A stretch of DNA of 64,000 nucleotides from Streptomyces sp. NRRL F-525 (GCF_000716605.1 NZ_JNXE01000009.1:62001-126000), one strand, 5' to 3'; shown: positions 1-8,004, counted from the first letter of the stretch. The notes: generated from the sequence alone by a model not told the origin. Made by a program: numbers and translations.

Positions 1-63
1 GACGAGGAGCCGTCCGGGCAGTTCGGGATCACGTACGTCGTGTGCTGTGTCGGCGTAAGTCAT
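1..63 (-). CDS. 5' end of an unidentified protein (runs off the left edge)
   Basis: Only the first 21 codons are inside the window, beginning MTYADTAHDV, so no family can be assigned. The start is supported by a leaderless promoter shape on the minus strand: a TAGCGT -10-like hexamer, 7 bases, then ATG, the same arrangement seen before many genes in this window. It is divergent from the HD hydrolase gene at 108 with a 44-base gap. Confidence 0.5.
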   Translation of the reverse strand, partial: MTYADTAHDVRDPELPGRLLV

Positions 64-107
64 GCGTTCCACGCTAGGGGCACGGCCGCGGGAGGAAAAT
101 ACGGGGC

Positions 108-770
108 ATGCCCGATCTCGACGCCCTCCGCGCCCGCTGGACCCGCGCCCTCGAAGGCGCCCGCACATCCACCGACGGCCCAGACCCGTCGCCCTACGCC
201 GAGAACCTCCTCACCCGCTGGCAGGAACCCCAGCGCCACTACCACACGCTCACCCACCTCACCTCGGTCCTCGACCACATCGACGTGCTGGAGAAGCACG
301 CCGACGACCCGGACGTCGTACGGCTGGCGGCCTGGTTCCACGACGCGGTGTACCTCCCCGACCGTTCCGAGAACGAGGAGCGGTCGGCACGGCTGGCCGA
401 GCGGGCGCTGGCGGAGGCCGGGGTGCCGGAGGGCCGGGTCGCGGAAGTCGCCCGCCTCGTCCGGCTCACCGTCACGCACGATCCCGCCGACGACGACCAC
501 GACGGCCAGGTGCTGTGCGACGCGGACCTGGCGATCCTGGCCGCACCGCCGTCGGCGTACGCGGCGTACACGGCGGCGGTCCGCGAGGAGTACCACTTCG
601 TCCCCAACGAGGCTTTCAGGGAGGGCCGTTCGGCGATCCTGCGCCAACTCCTCTCTCTGCCAAGGCTTTTCAGGACGCCGTACGGGGCCGCGGAATGGGA
701 GGCCACGGCTCGCTACAACCTGGCGGCGGAGCTGGAGTTGCTGGCGTCGGCAGGTCCAAGTGGCGAGTGA
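108..770 (+). CDS. HD-superfamily metal-dependent phosphohydrolase-like protein
   Basis: A 220-residue cytoplasmic protein with the features of the small actinobacterial HD-domain family: a histidine cluster at H44, H46 and H50, the HD doublet at residues 78-79 in the context AWFHDAVY, H124 and acidic D138/D140. These residues normally bind divalent metal for phosphoester hydrolysis; the natural substrate of this subfamily is not known. A GGAGG lies 12 bases before the ATG, rather far for a Shine-Dalgarno. The gene converges on the S9 peptidase gene and their 3' ends overlap by 101 bases on opposite strands, so the two messages are antisense to each other at their ends. Confidence 0.85.
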   Translation: MPDLDALRARWTRALEGARTSTDGPDPSPYAENLLTRWQEPQRHYHTLTHLTSVLDHIDVLEKHADDPDVVRLAAWFHDAVYLPDRSENEERSARLAERALAEAGVPEGRVAEVARLVRLTVTHDPADDDHDGQVLCDADLAILAAPPSAYAAYTAAVREEYHFVPNEAFREGRSAILRQLLSLPRLFRTPYGAAEWEATARYNLAAELELLASAGPSGE

Positions 771-2502
771 GGAAGGCGGAGAGGGCGCGGCGGAGGGCGT
801 CCTGCCCCTCTGAACTGCGCACGGCGTGACCGTCGTCGGGGAGGATCAGCTCCTCCACCTCCCCGCCCGCCGCGCGGCGGTCCCGTACGAACGCCTCGAT
901 ACCGGCCGCGTCGACGCGTGGATCATGCGCACCGCGTACGACCAACGCCGGCCCGCGCATGTCCGCGACCCGATGCACCGGCGACCGACGCCTCAACTCC
1001 CCCTCCGGCAACCGGCTCCAGCCGATCTGCTTGTCCCACAGGGCCCGCATCCGGCGCCAGTACGGCCCGTCCGCCCAGTCGGAGGAGGCGAGGTCGACGA
1101 GGGGGTTCACGGCGACGGCGCAGCGGAAACGGGGGTCGGTGAGGGCGAGCAGGGAGGCGTAGCCGCCGTAGGAACCGCCGTACGCGGCTACCCGCTCCGG
1201 ATCACACAGTCCCCGCCCGGCCACGGCGTCGACGGCGTCGTAGAGATCCTGCTGCATGCGGGCGCCCCACTCGCCGTCGCCGAGGTCGCGGAAGGCGCGC
1301 CCATAGCCGCTGGAGCCGCGGTAGTTGACGCGCAGGACGGCCATCCCGGCGGCGGCGAGCCAGGCGGCCTCGGGGTCGTGACGCCACCGGTCGCGGGCCC
1401 ACGGTCCGCCGTGGACACGGAGGATGAGGGGCGGCGAAATCACCGTGTTCGGGGGCAGGGTGAGGTAGGCGGTGAGGGGGTGGCCGTCGGAGGTGGTGAG
1501 GGTGAGGGCGGTGGTGAACGGGGGCTCGCTGTCCGGGTGTTGGGGTTCCGGGGGCAGTGCTACGGCCGTCCCCTGCTCCCGGTCGTAGACGTGGTGGCGT
1601 GGTGGGCGGGCCGGGTCGTGGGCGGCGAGGAGCCAGCGGGTGTCGGCGGTGTCGTGGCCGAGGAGTTCGAGGTCGCCGGGGATGTGGGTGGCGGCGCGGG
1701 CGAGGTCGCGGGCGTAGGCGGGGTCGGCGCAGGTGTGATGGCGGCGGGCCGCGTGGTGGAGGGCGGCGCGGGGTGTGCCGTCCGGGGCGAGCCAGGCGGT
1801 GGTGATGTCGTACGGGGGTGGTGCGGCGAGGAGGGTGCGGGGGTGGGCGGTGCGGGGGTCGACGGCGGCGAGTCGGACGGCGTCCGCGTCGTACGCGGTG
1901 AGCAGCAGGATCTCGCCGGAGGTGGGGTGGATGCCGAGGAGGCGGGTGTCCGGGGCGTCGGCGAGGGGGAGGTCGAGGAGCGGCCGCCAGTCGTGACCGT
2001 CCGCCGTGGTGAGCAGGCGCAGGGTTCCGTCTGGGAGGCCCAGGAGGCTTGCGCGGCAGGTGAGTTGGGGGTCGAAGGCCCAGTCCCGGGTGCCGGGGGT
2101 GCAGTGGGCGAGTTGGCGGGCGGGGGTGGTCCGGTCCAGGGGGAGGTACCAGGGGTGGAGTGTGGGGTCGCCTTGGCGGCGGATGGCTGTGACCATCGCG
2201 TGCGGGTGGGTGGGCGAGGTCCATAGGCCGCGTACCTGGAGGGTGTTGGCGGGGGCGAGGGGGAGCAGCTTGCGGTCTGCTACGCGCAGGGCGTGCGGGG
2301 TGAAGCGCTCTCGGCCGTTTGTCTCCGTGATGAGCAGCAAGTGTTCGTTGTCCGGGGCCCATTGGAGGGCGTGGACGGCGCCGGGGGGTAGGGGGTGCAG
2401 GGTGCGTACGGTGGCTGTGGCGACCTCGGTCACGGTGACGGTGCCGTCCGCGTCGACGTAGGCCACGGCTTGCCCGTCCGGGGAGAGGGTGGGGGTGATC
2501 AT
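670..2502 (-). CDS. S9-family (prolyl oligopeptidase type) serine peptidase
   Basis: 610 residues: an N-terminal beta-propeller-like half (about 1-340) followed by an alpha/beta-hydrolase domain. The nucleophile motif GGSYGGY places the catalytic Ser at 444, Asp at about 527 in GAHDPRVD and His at about 559 in DDGHAV. No signal peptide, so probably cytoplasmic. The family cleaves short peptides, often after Pro or Ala, and S9 enzymes act as leader proteases in some class III lanthipeptide loci. It lies 366 bases downstream of the MATE/dehydrogenase/peptide genes on the same strand, so it may process their peptide, but the gap holds repeats and could hold a terminator. The last ~25 Pro-rich residues are encoded in the overlap with the HD gene. 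Confidence 0.9.
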   Translation of the reverse strand: MITPTLSPDGQAVAYVDADGTVTVTEVATATVRTLHPLPPGAVHALQWAPDNEHLLLITETNGRERFTPHALRVADRKLLPLAPANTLQVRGLWTSPTHPHAMVTAIRRQGDPTLHPWYLPLDRTTPARQLAHCTPGTRDWAFDPQLTCRASLLGLPDGTLRLLTTADGHDWRPLLDLPLADAPDTRLLGIHPTSGEILLLTAYDADAVRLAAVDPRTAHPRTLLAAPPPYDITTAWLAPDGTPRAALHHAARRHHTCADPAYARDLARAATHIPGDLELLGHDTADTRWLLAAHDPARPPRHHVYDREQGTAVALPPEPQHPDSEPPFTTALTLTTSDGHPLTAYLTLPPNTVISPPLILRVHGGPWARDRWRHDPEAAWLAAAGMAVLRVNYRGSSGYGRAFRDLGDGEWGARMQQDLYDAVDAVAGRGLCDPERVAAYGGSYGGYASLLALTDPRFRCAVAVNPLVDLASSDWADGPYWRRMRALWDKQIGWSRLPEGELRRRSPVHRVADMRGPALVVRGAHDPRVDAAGIEAFVRDRRAAGGEVEELILPDDGHAVRSSEGQDALRRALSAFLTRHLDLPTPATPAPPPGCSEPWPPIPRPRTAS

Positions 2503-2868
2503 GTCCGCCGCCTAGGAGCTCGGGGGGTGCTGTTTCGGGGCGGCTGCGGGTGCGTTGTGGCTGGTCGCGCAGTTCCCCGCGCCCCTGGAGGGGGTCCGTA
2601 TCTGGACAGCTGCGGGTGGGTTGTGGCTGGTCGCGCAGTTCCCCGCGCCCCTTGGGGGGGGGTTCCGTATCCGGGTAGCTGCGGGTGCTTGCGCCCCTTG
2701 GGGGGTGCGATTCGGGGGGTCGTGGGTTCGTTGCCGTTGTTCCGGTGGCTTTGGAACGCGGGGCCAGTTTCAGGGGCGCGGGGAACTGCGCGACCAGCCA
2801 CGGACTGCCCGCAGCCGCCCCGGGACAGAACCCCCGACCTCCTGGGCGAACACGGCAACCCGGCGTAC
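2503..2868. repeat. Gene-free gap with three copies of the 30-bp dispersed repeat
   Basis: No convincing gene is present. It holds two direct copies of the element GTGGCTGGTCGCGCAGTTCC... at 2557-2586 and 2623-2652, each continuing CCGCGCCCCT, and one inverted copy at 2772-2801. The second and third copies can fold into a long hairpin, which would act between the MATE gene and the S9 peptidase gene, both read on the minus strand. The other copies of this family are at 9704, 9759, 25777, 33541 and 61213. Confidence 0.85.
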
Positions 2869-4236
2869 TCATGCCCCTACTCCCATCATCCGCCGAACCG
2901 CCCACTCCGTGACCGCCGCCCGGATCGCCCAGTACCCCAACACCCCACCGAACGCCCCCGTCAGCCCCCACCCAGCCCGCACCGCCGCCCAGGCCAGCGG
3001 CAGTTGGACCACCCAGGACGCGACCGTGTTGGCGACCATGTCGGCCCGGGTGTCGCGCAGGGCGCGCAGCGCGGCCGTGTTGCTCACGGTCACGGCGACG
3101 AGGGGGAGGCTCGCGGCTACCAGCAAGGTCGCGCCCACGGCGGCCGACACGACCGCCGGGTCGTCGGTGAACAAACCCAGCACTGGGCGTACGGCGACTG
3201 CCAACCCGACCCCCGTCAGGGTGAGCGCGCCCGTGACGAGCACCCTGTTGGTCCGCCAGTGGGTGCGGACCGCGTCCACGCAACCCCCTCCCGCCGCCCG
3301 GGACATGAGAACACCCGCCGCCCCCGAGAACGCGTTGGACAGCATGAAGACCAGGAGAACGAGCTGGAACACCACACGGGACGCGGCCAGTTCGGTGAGT
3401 GACAGGAGTCCTATCGCGGCGAAGAAGGCGAAGGACGCCAGGTAGTCCACCGCCATCGACACCATCGCCGGCCACGCCAACTCCCAGCTCTCCCGCGCCG
3501 ATTGACAGTCCCAAGGAGTCGCGCGCCAGGTACCCAGCCAGTCCCACAGACCCGCCCGCCGCAGCAGGACCACCTGGAGCGCGCCCGCACAGAGCAGGGA
3601 GAGAGTGACCCCGAGGCCATTTCCGGCGGCGCCCAGCGCGGGGAACGGACCGACGCCGTAGATCAGGGCCCAGCTCGCGACCAAATTGACCGGCATGGCT
3701 ACGCAGTTGGTGAGGAGCGTGAGCCGGGTCCGTTTCGCCGCCTGGAGGGTGATCGTGCCGAGGGCGGAAAGCACCGCGAACGGCAGGCTGAGTGCCCGGG
3801 CCCGGAGATAGGCCGCACCGGCCGCGACCGCCGCAGGCTCGTGCACCGTAAGGGCGACCAAGGGCCGCGCCGCGAAGACCAACACCAAGGCAACCACCAC
3901 CGCCAGCGCACCCACCGGCCGCAGCGAGGCGTGCAACGCCCTTACGGCGGCGTCCCGTTCACCCGCCCCGAGATGCCGGGCACACAGCACCTGATAACCC
4001 GTCACCCCCGCCAGCAACACCCCAAGCGCCAGCTCTACGACCACGATCGCCCCGGCGACCCCCGCCAGCGCCGTCGAGCTGTAGTGCCCGGTGAGCGCGA
4101 GGCTGATGAGGTCACCGGCCCGGGACACGGAGGTCGCGAGGACGGCGGGCAGCGCCAACTCCAGGAGCGGGCGGGCCTGTTGGCGGAGACGCCCGCCCCG
4201 GGAGACGGGCGCAACCGTGTCCGGTGCGGCGCTCAT
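2869..4236 (-). CDS. MATE-family multidrug/toxin efflux transporter
   Basis: 455 residues, predominantly hydrophobic, with about twelve predicted membrane segments in two similar halves, as expected for MATE antiporters that export cationic or amphipathic compounds using Na+ or H+. The N-terminal helix contains the typical pattern LPAVLATSVSRAGDLI and a second-half counterpart begins near ELAWPAMVSMAVDY. The ATG overlaps the TGA of the upstream dehydrogenase gene (ATGA), so the two are translationally coupled. Together with the two SagB-type genes and the peptide gene it forms a single minus-strand unit, and it is the obvious candidate exporter for whatever that unit makes. Confidence 0.92.
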   Translation of the reverse strand: MSAAPDTVAPVSRGGRLRQQARPLLELALPAVLATSVSRAGDLISLALTGHYSSTALAGVAGAIVVVELALGVLLAGVTGYQVLCARHLGAGERDAAVRALHASLRPVGALAVVVALVLVFAARPLVALTVHEPAAVAAGAAYLRARALSLPFAVLSALGTITLQAAKRTRLTLLTNCVAMPVNLVASWALIYGVGPFPALGAAGNGLGVTLSLLCAGALQVVLLRRAGLWDWLGTWRATPWDCQSARESWELAWPAMVSMAVDYLASFAFFAAIGLLSLTELAASRVVFQLVLLVFMLSNAFSGAAGVLMSRAAGGGCVDAVRTHWRTNRVLVTGALTLTGVGLAVAVRPVLGLFTDDPAVVSAAVGATLLVAASLPLVAVTVSNTAALRALRDTRADMVANTVASWVVQLPLAWAAVRAGWGLTGAFGGVLGYWAIRAAVTEWAVRRMMGVGA

Positions 4237-5279
4237 TTCACCCGCGTCCGGGTGCCGTGCCGCGGATCGGGTCCCATGGTCAGCGTGTAGATCGTCGCCT
4301 GGCGGACGGGGTCCAGGCCCAGCAACTCCTCGATCAGCCCGTCCCGTACCGCCGGAGTGACCAGCGTGCCCAGCCCGTGCGTGTCGGCGAGCAGCAGCAG
4401 CCGCTGCGCCAGATGCCCGGACTCGATGTACAGGTTGCGCAGGGCGCGTTCGTGCCGGTACCGGAACTGGTACTGCTCGAAGTCCGCGACCATCACCAGC
4501 GTGAACCCGGCGGTCAGCGGCCAGGGCGAACCGTAGAACACCTCCCGCATGGCGCCCCGGAGGTCACCGGGGCGGATCTCGGTCAACTCCGGTTCGGCGG
4601 GGGCGAGATCGAGGTGCCAGGCGCCAGGGTCGATGCCGTCGACGTCGTACGTCAGGACGTAGAAGTCGAAGGCCGTGCCGAAGGACCGGAGCAGTTCCCA
4701 GGGGTCGTCCTCGCCGGTGCGGCGCTGGTTGGCGGCGACCGTGGCGAGGCCGGTGCGGAGGATGTGGGAGAGGGCGCCGCCCGGGGTCGGCCGGGGCAGA
4801 TAGCTGCGCACCGAGCGGCGGGTCAGCAGGGCCGTGCCGAGGCTGCGGCCGGGGTCGCCCGGTACCGGCTCGGGCAGCGGCACGCGGCGGCCCTCCGGGC
4901 GTATCCGGGGCGGGAGTTGAGCACCGCCGCCGTATCCGGACAGCACCTCGCGGCGGGTGTCCACGGCGTCGGCGCCGGAGTCGGCGTACGGCAGATCGCG
5001 GGAGAGGAGGTGGTATTCGAGGGAGGGGCGCCAGCGCCGCCGGTGCCAGAACTCGACCAGTTCCTCCGGAGGTTGGGGCGCGGCCTCGGCCCCGGCCAGC
5101 CAGGAGGCAAAAGCCCCGGAGCCGTCCGGCGGGGCACCCGCGGCGATCGTACGGGCCAGCGTGCGCCGGTCGACGTACCCGCGGCGACGGCCGGCCAGAT
5201 CCTGGACGTGCACACCGTCCCGCGGACTGAGCCCACCGCCGATACGCAGCAGGGGTGGGAGGGCGGACGGATCGGACAT
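4233..5279 (-). CDS. SagB-type (nitroreductase fold) flavin dehydrogenase, second copy
   Basis: 348 residues from the ATG that follows an AAAGGAG 8 bases upstream; an in-frame ATG 13 codons earlier lacks such a site. It shows the SagB/ThcOx hallmarks: an N-terminal segment ending in RPSLEYHLLSRDLPY, then a nitroreductase-like domain opening with LLTRRSVRSYLPRP and ending with a NLYIESGHLAQ helix. SagB-type enzymes use FMN to oxidise azolines to azoles in peptide natural products. Unlike its upstream neighbour it lacks the PSGG..HP motif; the corresponding region reads RSFGTAFDFYVL, so it may be a specialised or structural partner. Gap to the upstream dehydrogenase is 60 bases. Confidence 0.85.
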   Translation of the reverse strand: MSDPSALPPLLRIGGGLSPRDGVHVQDLAGRRRGYVDRRTLARTIAAGAPPDGSGAFASWLAGAEAAPQPPEELVEFWHRRRWRPSLEYHLLSRDLPYADSGADAVDTRREVLSGYGGGAQLPPRIRPEGRRVPLPEPVPGDPGRSLGTALLTRRSVRSYLPRPTPGGALSHILRTGLATVAANQRRTGEDDPWELLRSFGTAFDFYVLTYDVDGIDPGAWHLDLAPAEPELTEIRPGDLRGAMREVFYGSPWPLTAGFTLVMVADFEQYQFRYRHERALRNLYIESGHLAQRLLLLADTHGLGTLVTPAVRDGLIEELLGLDPVRQATIYTLTMGPDPRHGTRTRVK

Positions 5280-5339
5280 GGGGCTGCTCCTTTCAGGTCC
5301 TTCAGGGGCTGAGGTCAACTCGGCTGTACGGATGGCGAC

Positions 5340-6431
5340 TTAACCGAGCGCCACCGTCGCGATCAGCCCCTCCGTCAGCCCGTCCACGCCGATCATCCGC
5401 TCGACCCCGGACTCCAGATCGCCGTACGCGGGGAACGCCGGGATGCCGAAACCCTCGGCGAGTTGGGTCACGGTGGAGGCGATGTGGCCGGCGTCCATGT
5501 GGATGCTGCGGTAGGTGCGGGGCTCGCGGTAGCGCCACATGTTGCGGCGGAACACCGAGGTCAGGACGAGCAGGCAGCGCACGTCGAAGGCGGGCCGGGT
5601 GGTGCTGGCGCGGAAGACGCGGCGGAACTCCTCGGAGTCCGGGTCCGGCGCGGGGACCGGGAGTTTGACCAGCGCGTGCAGTCCGCCGTGCACGTGGTAC
5701 CAGCCCGGTTCGACGCCGTCGACGTCGAGGACGGCGAGATAGCCCTCGGTGGGATGGCGTCGGCCGCCGGAGGGGCTGGTGCGGGTGAGGTAGTCGGCGG
5801 AGCCGGGCGCGCGGCTGCGGGTCGTCTCCACGATGCCGAGGGCCAGCGCGGCGATCGTGAGGAGTCCGGGCCGGTCGAGGTGCCGGGTGCGGCCCGCGTC
5901 CGTACCGACGGGCATCGGCGCGAGATCCGGGGAGAGTGCGGGGAGCGGTATCCGTTCCGCCGACGCGGGCTCCTTGAAACGGTCGTCGTCGATTTCCTCG
6001 TCGCGATACCGGTGAATTCGCTCCCGGTCGACCGCGATTCCCTTGCTGTAATCGACGCCGGGGAAATCATGCGCGGCGATATGGTATTCGGCCGCCATGC
6101 GCCAGCCTTTCTCGTCCCACCGCCGAAATACCTCCTGCCCCCATTTGTAGCGCGGGGTGTCGAGATATTCGTCGCCGACGATCAGGCCGGCCTTCTCCAT
6201 CGAGGCGACGACCGCCTCGGCCCGCTCGGGCGGCACACCGAGTTCGACGGCGGCCTCCTTCGCCAGCAGCCGCCGTTCCCGCGGCCGGCCCGCGAGGACG
6301 AGCACGGCCGCCTCCTGCGCGCCCAGCTTGAAGGATCGCCTGGTCAGCAGGTCGTCGGCGATCCACTGTCCGGCCGCGCCCGGTCGGGGCGTCAGCCGGA
6401 TGAACTCACTCGCTTGTACAGACACGGTCAC
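5340..6431 (-). CDS. SagB-type (nitroreductase fold) flavin dehydrogenase, peptide-proximal copy
   Basis: About 363 residues if read from the GTG at 6431, or two codons shorter from the GTG at 6425, which has AGGGG five bases ahead; the longer open frame upstream overlaps the peptide gene and is not coding-like. Residues ~15-75 look like a small winged-helix peptide-binding module (basic, with AKEAAVELGVPPERAEAVVA). The SagB signature WRMAAEYHIAAHDFPGVDY and the nitroreductase motif TSPSGGRRHPTEGYLAVLDV follow, then HMDAGHIAS. Expected FMN enzyme oxidising a peptide. No YcaO cyclodehydratase, the usual partner, is present in this window, so an azole-forming role is not established. Confidence 0.85.
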   Translation of the reverse strand: MTVSVQASEFIRLTPRPGAAGQWIADDLLTRRSFKLGAQEAAVLVLAGRPRERRLLAKEAAVELGVPPERAEAVVASMEKAGLIVGDEYLDTPRYKWGQEVFRRWDEKGWRMAAEYHIAAHDFPGVDYSKGIAVDRERIHRYRDEEIDDDRFKEPASAERIPLPALSPDLAPMPVGTDAGRTRHLDRPGLLTIAALALGIVETTRSRAPGSADYLTRTSPSGGRRHPTEGYLAVLDVDGVEPGWYHVHGGLHALVKLPVPAPDPDSEEFRRVFRASTTRPAFDVRCLLVLTSVFRRNMWRYREPRTYRSIHMDAGHIASTVTQLAEGFGIPAFPAYGDLESGVERMIGVDGLTEGLIATVALG

Positions 6432-6496
6432 CCCTGGACTGGGGCCCCGACGGCCCGGGGAAGCGAATTCCCCGGGCCACCGGAGCGGGCACAGAA

Positions 6497-6592
6497 TTAG
6501 TCGACGTTCGGGCCCTGAAGCAGCATGGGCTCGTAGGACTCGACCTCTTCGATCTCGACCGTGATGTCCTGGGCCGCGACGGTGTTCTCCAT
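6497..6592 (-). CDS. 31-residue acidic peptide, probable RiPP precursor
   Basis: The start has an ideal Shine-Dalgarno (AGGAGG, 5 bases before ATG), which is unusual here and argues strongly that it is translated. The product is MENTVAAQDITVEIEEVESY followed by an 11-residue tail ending GPNVD. The first 21 residues are acidic and leader-like (8 acidic residues, no Lys or Arg); the tail EPMLLQGPNVD could be the core. There is no Cys, one Ser and two Thr, so classical thiazoles are impossible. It is the first gene of the minus-strand unit, 65 bases ahead of a SagB-type dehydrogenase. I do not recognise a described precursor family; function is inferred from context. Confidence 0.72.
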   Translation of the reverse strand: MENTVAAQDITVEIEEVESYEPMLLQGPNVD

Positions 6593-6930
6593 GGGGAACC
6601 TCCTGGATTTCGGTGATGTGCATTTCCGCCCCCGGTTGCCCGGCGACAACGAAATGATCACCCGCAAATGACGATTTCGGCAAGCATCCCCTTTCTCCAT
6701 CCCTGGAATAACGGAGAGGAATGCAAAGGGGATTCCATTCCTACCTGTCAGTTACATTTCAGGAGACATTGAGAGTGCACTCGGATCACCCACTATGCGC
6801 GTTTTGCCGGTACCACCCAGCAGGCCAACCCCAAGCCAGGGCGAGTGAATGATCAAATCACCGTCATGCGCCGTTGGTGAATGCTTTAATCAATGCGGGG
6901 TCCCGGCCATCGGCCCCTATGCTCCCCGGC
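6593..6930. promoter_or_regulatory. Divergent control region of the peptide operon and the DinB-GNAT gene
   Basis: This 338-base gap is clearly less GC-rich than its surroundings. It contains an inverted repeat GGAATG (6718-6723) and CATTCC (6736-6741) separated by 12 bases, about 126 bases before the peptide start, a possible operator. On the plus side TATGCT at 6918-6923 stands 7 bases before the ATG at 6931, a leaderless arrangement. No recognisable promoter for the minus-strand operon can be assigned with confidence and no other gene is seen. Confidence 0.5.
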
Positions 6931-8004
6931 ATGGGGAACACAGGCGCACACCAGCTGGAAGAGGCCGTCGCGAGCTGCCTCGCCGTACTGAGGACGGCGA
7001 CGGACCGGGACTGGGACGGGACGAAGGCGGGCCGGCTGGAGTGGAGTTGCCGGGACACCGCCGAGCACATCGCCGGTGATCTCATCTCGTACGCGGGCCA
7101 GTTGGCCGGCCGCGCCCAGCACGCGTACGTCCCCTTCGACATCACCTTCGACGACGGCACCGACAACTCCGGTGCCCTGGAGGTGATTTCGACGACCGGC
7201 GCCCTGCTCGCCGCCGCGATCCGCACCACCCCCCGCGAGACCCGCGCCTTCCACCCGTACCCGTTCCGCAGCGCGAACCGCGAGGGCTTCGCCGCGATGG
7301 GCACCGCCGAAGTGCTGCTGCACACGCACGACATCGCCGAGGGCCTGGGCCTGACCTACCAACCCGCCCCGGAACTCAGCGAGTTCGTCCTCGGCCGGAT
7401 CTTCCCGCACGTCCGCCCCGCCGCCGACCTCTGGCGCACCCTGCTGTGGGCGACCGGCCGCGCCGACCTCCCCGGCCGCGCCCCCGTCACCGACTGGAAG
7501 TGGACCAACAACCTCGTCCACACCAGCGACCGCCTCACCCTCCAGGGCATCACCCCCGCGGCCGCCGGTGACCTGGTCGCGGGCGGCGACGGCGGGTTCG
7601 AGTGGATCGAGGGCGGCCCGTACGAGGGCACCCGCGAGGCCGCGACCTTCCTGCTCAAGGCCTATGTATCGGGCGTCCACCGCCCGGAGTTCGGCGTGTT
7701 CGTCCTCGTCCGCCACGAGGACGGCCGCGCGGTCGGCGGCCTGGGCTTCCACGGCGTCCCCGACGAGGAGGGCCGCGTGGAGATCGGCTACGACCTCGCG
7801 GCGGCCGCCCGCGGCCAGGGCTACGCGACGGAGGCGCTCCGCACGCTCTCGGCATGGGCGCTGGCCCGCGACGACGTCCGCACGGTCTTCGCGACGATCG
7901 AACGCGACAATCTCGCGTCCCAGGCCGTCGTCACCCGGGCCGGGTTCAGGAAGGTGAGCGAGGAGGACGAGGAGTTCGCCTACGAACTCGGGCGCAAGGA
8001 GTAA
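6931..8004 (+). CDS. DinB/MDMPI-like domain fused to a GNAT acetyltransferase
   Basis: 357 residues from the ATG preceded by TATGCT-N7, probably leaderless. The N-terminal ~200 residues resemble the mycothiol-dependent maleylpyruvate isomerase/DinB fold, with a metal-ligand-like pattern: WSCRDTAEHIAGDL near residue 40 and VLLHTHDIAEGLGL near 130. The C-terminal ~150 residues are a GNAT N-acetyltransferase, with the acetyl-CoA loop RGQGYATEAL and the conserved IERDNLASQAVVTRAGF segment. Substrates are unknown. The combination suggests a small-molecule modifying enzyme tied to the mycothiol world, but that is inference. It is divergent from the peptide operon across a 338-base gap. Confidence 0.82.
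   Translation: MGNTGAHQLEEAVASCLAVLRTATDRDWDGTKAGRLEWSCRDTAEHIAGDLISYAGQLAGRAQHAYVPFDITFDDGTDNSGALEVISTTGALLAAAIRTTPRETRAFHPYPFRSANREGFAAMGTAEVLLHTHDIAEGLGLTYQPAPELSEFVLGRIFPHVRPAADLWRTLLWATGRADLPGRAPVTDWKWTNNLVHTSDRLTLQGITPAAAGDLVAGGDGGFEWIEGGPYEGTREAATFLLKAYVSGVHRPEFGVFVLVRHEDGRAVGGLGFHGVPDEEGRVEIGYDLAAAARGQGYATEALRTLSAWALARDDVRTVFATIERDNLASQAVVTRAGFRKVSEEDEEFAYELGRKE

Noticed and set aside
2499..2858. Open frame of 119 codons on the minus strand between the MATE and S9 genes
   Set aside because: It is built from repeat copies (GARGTARPAT phrases) and low-complexity text, has no coding-like composition and no ribosome site; the region is a repeat cluster.
1202..3547. Long minus-strand open frame of 781 codons overlapping the S9 and MATE genes
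   Set aside because: Its protein is Arg/Pro/His-rich and lacks motifs, as expected for a wrong-frame reading of GC-rich coding DNA; the S9 and MATE frames have clear domains.
5340..6431. Classical azole (TOMM/LAP) interpretation of the SagB genes
   Set aside because: There is no YcaO cyclodehydratase and no Cys/Ser/Thr-rich core, so a standard azole pathway is not supported by the window.
6497..6592. E-x-x-x-Y in the small peptide (EVESY) resembling the Glu/Tyr pair of PqqA
   Set aside because: A PQQ pathway needs the radical-SAM enzyme PqqE, PqqC, PqqD and others; none is here, and the pair is embedded in an acidic leader-like stretch.
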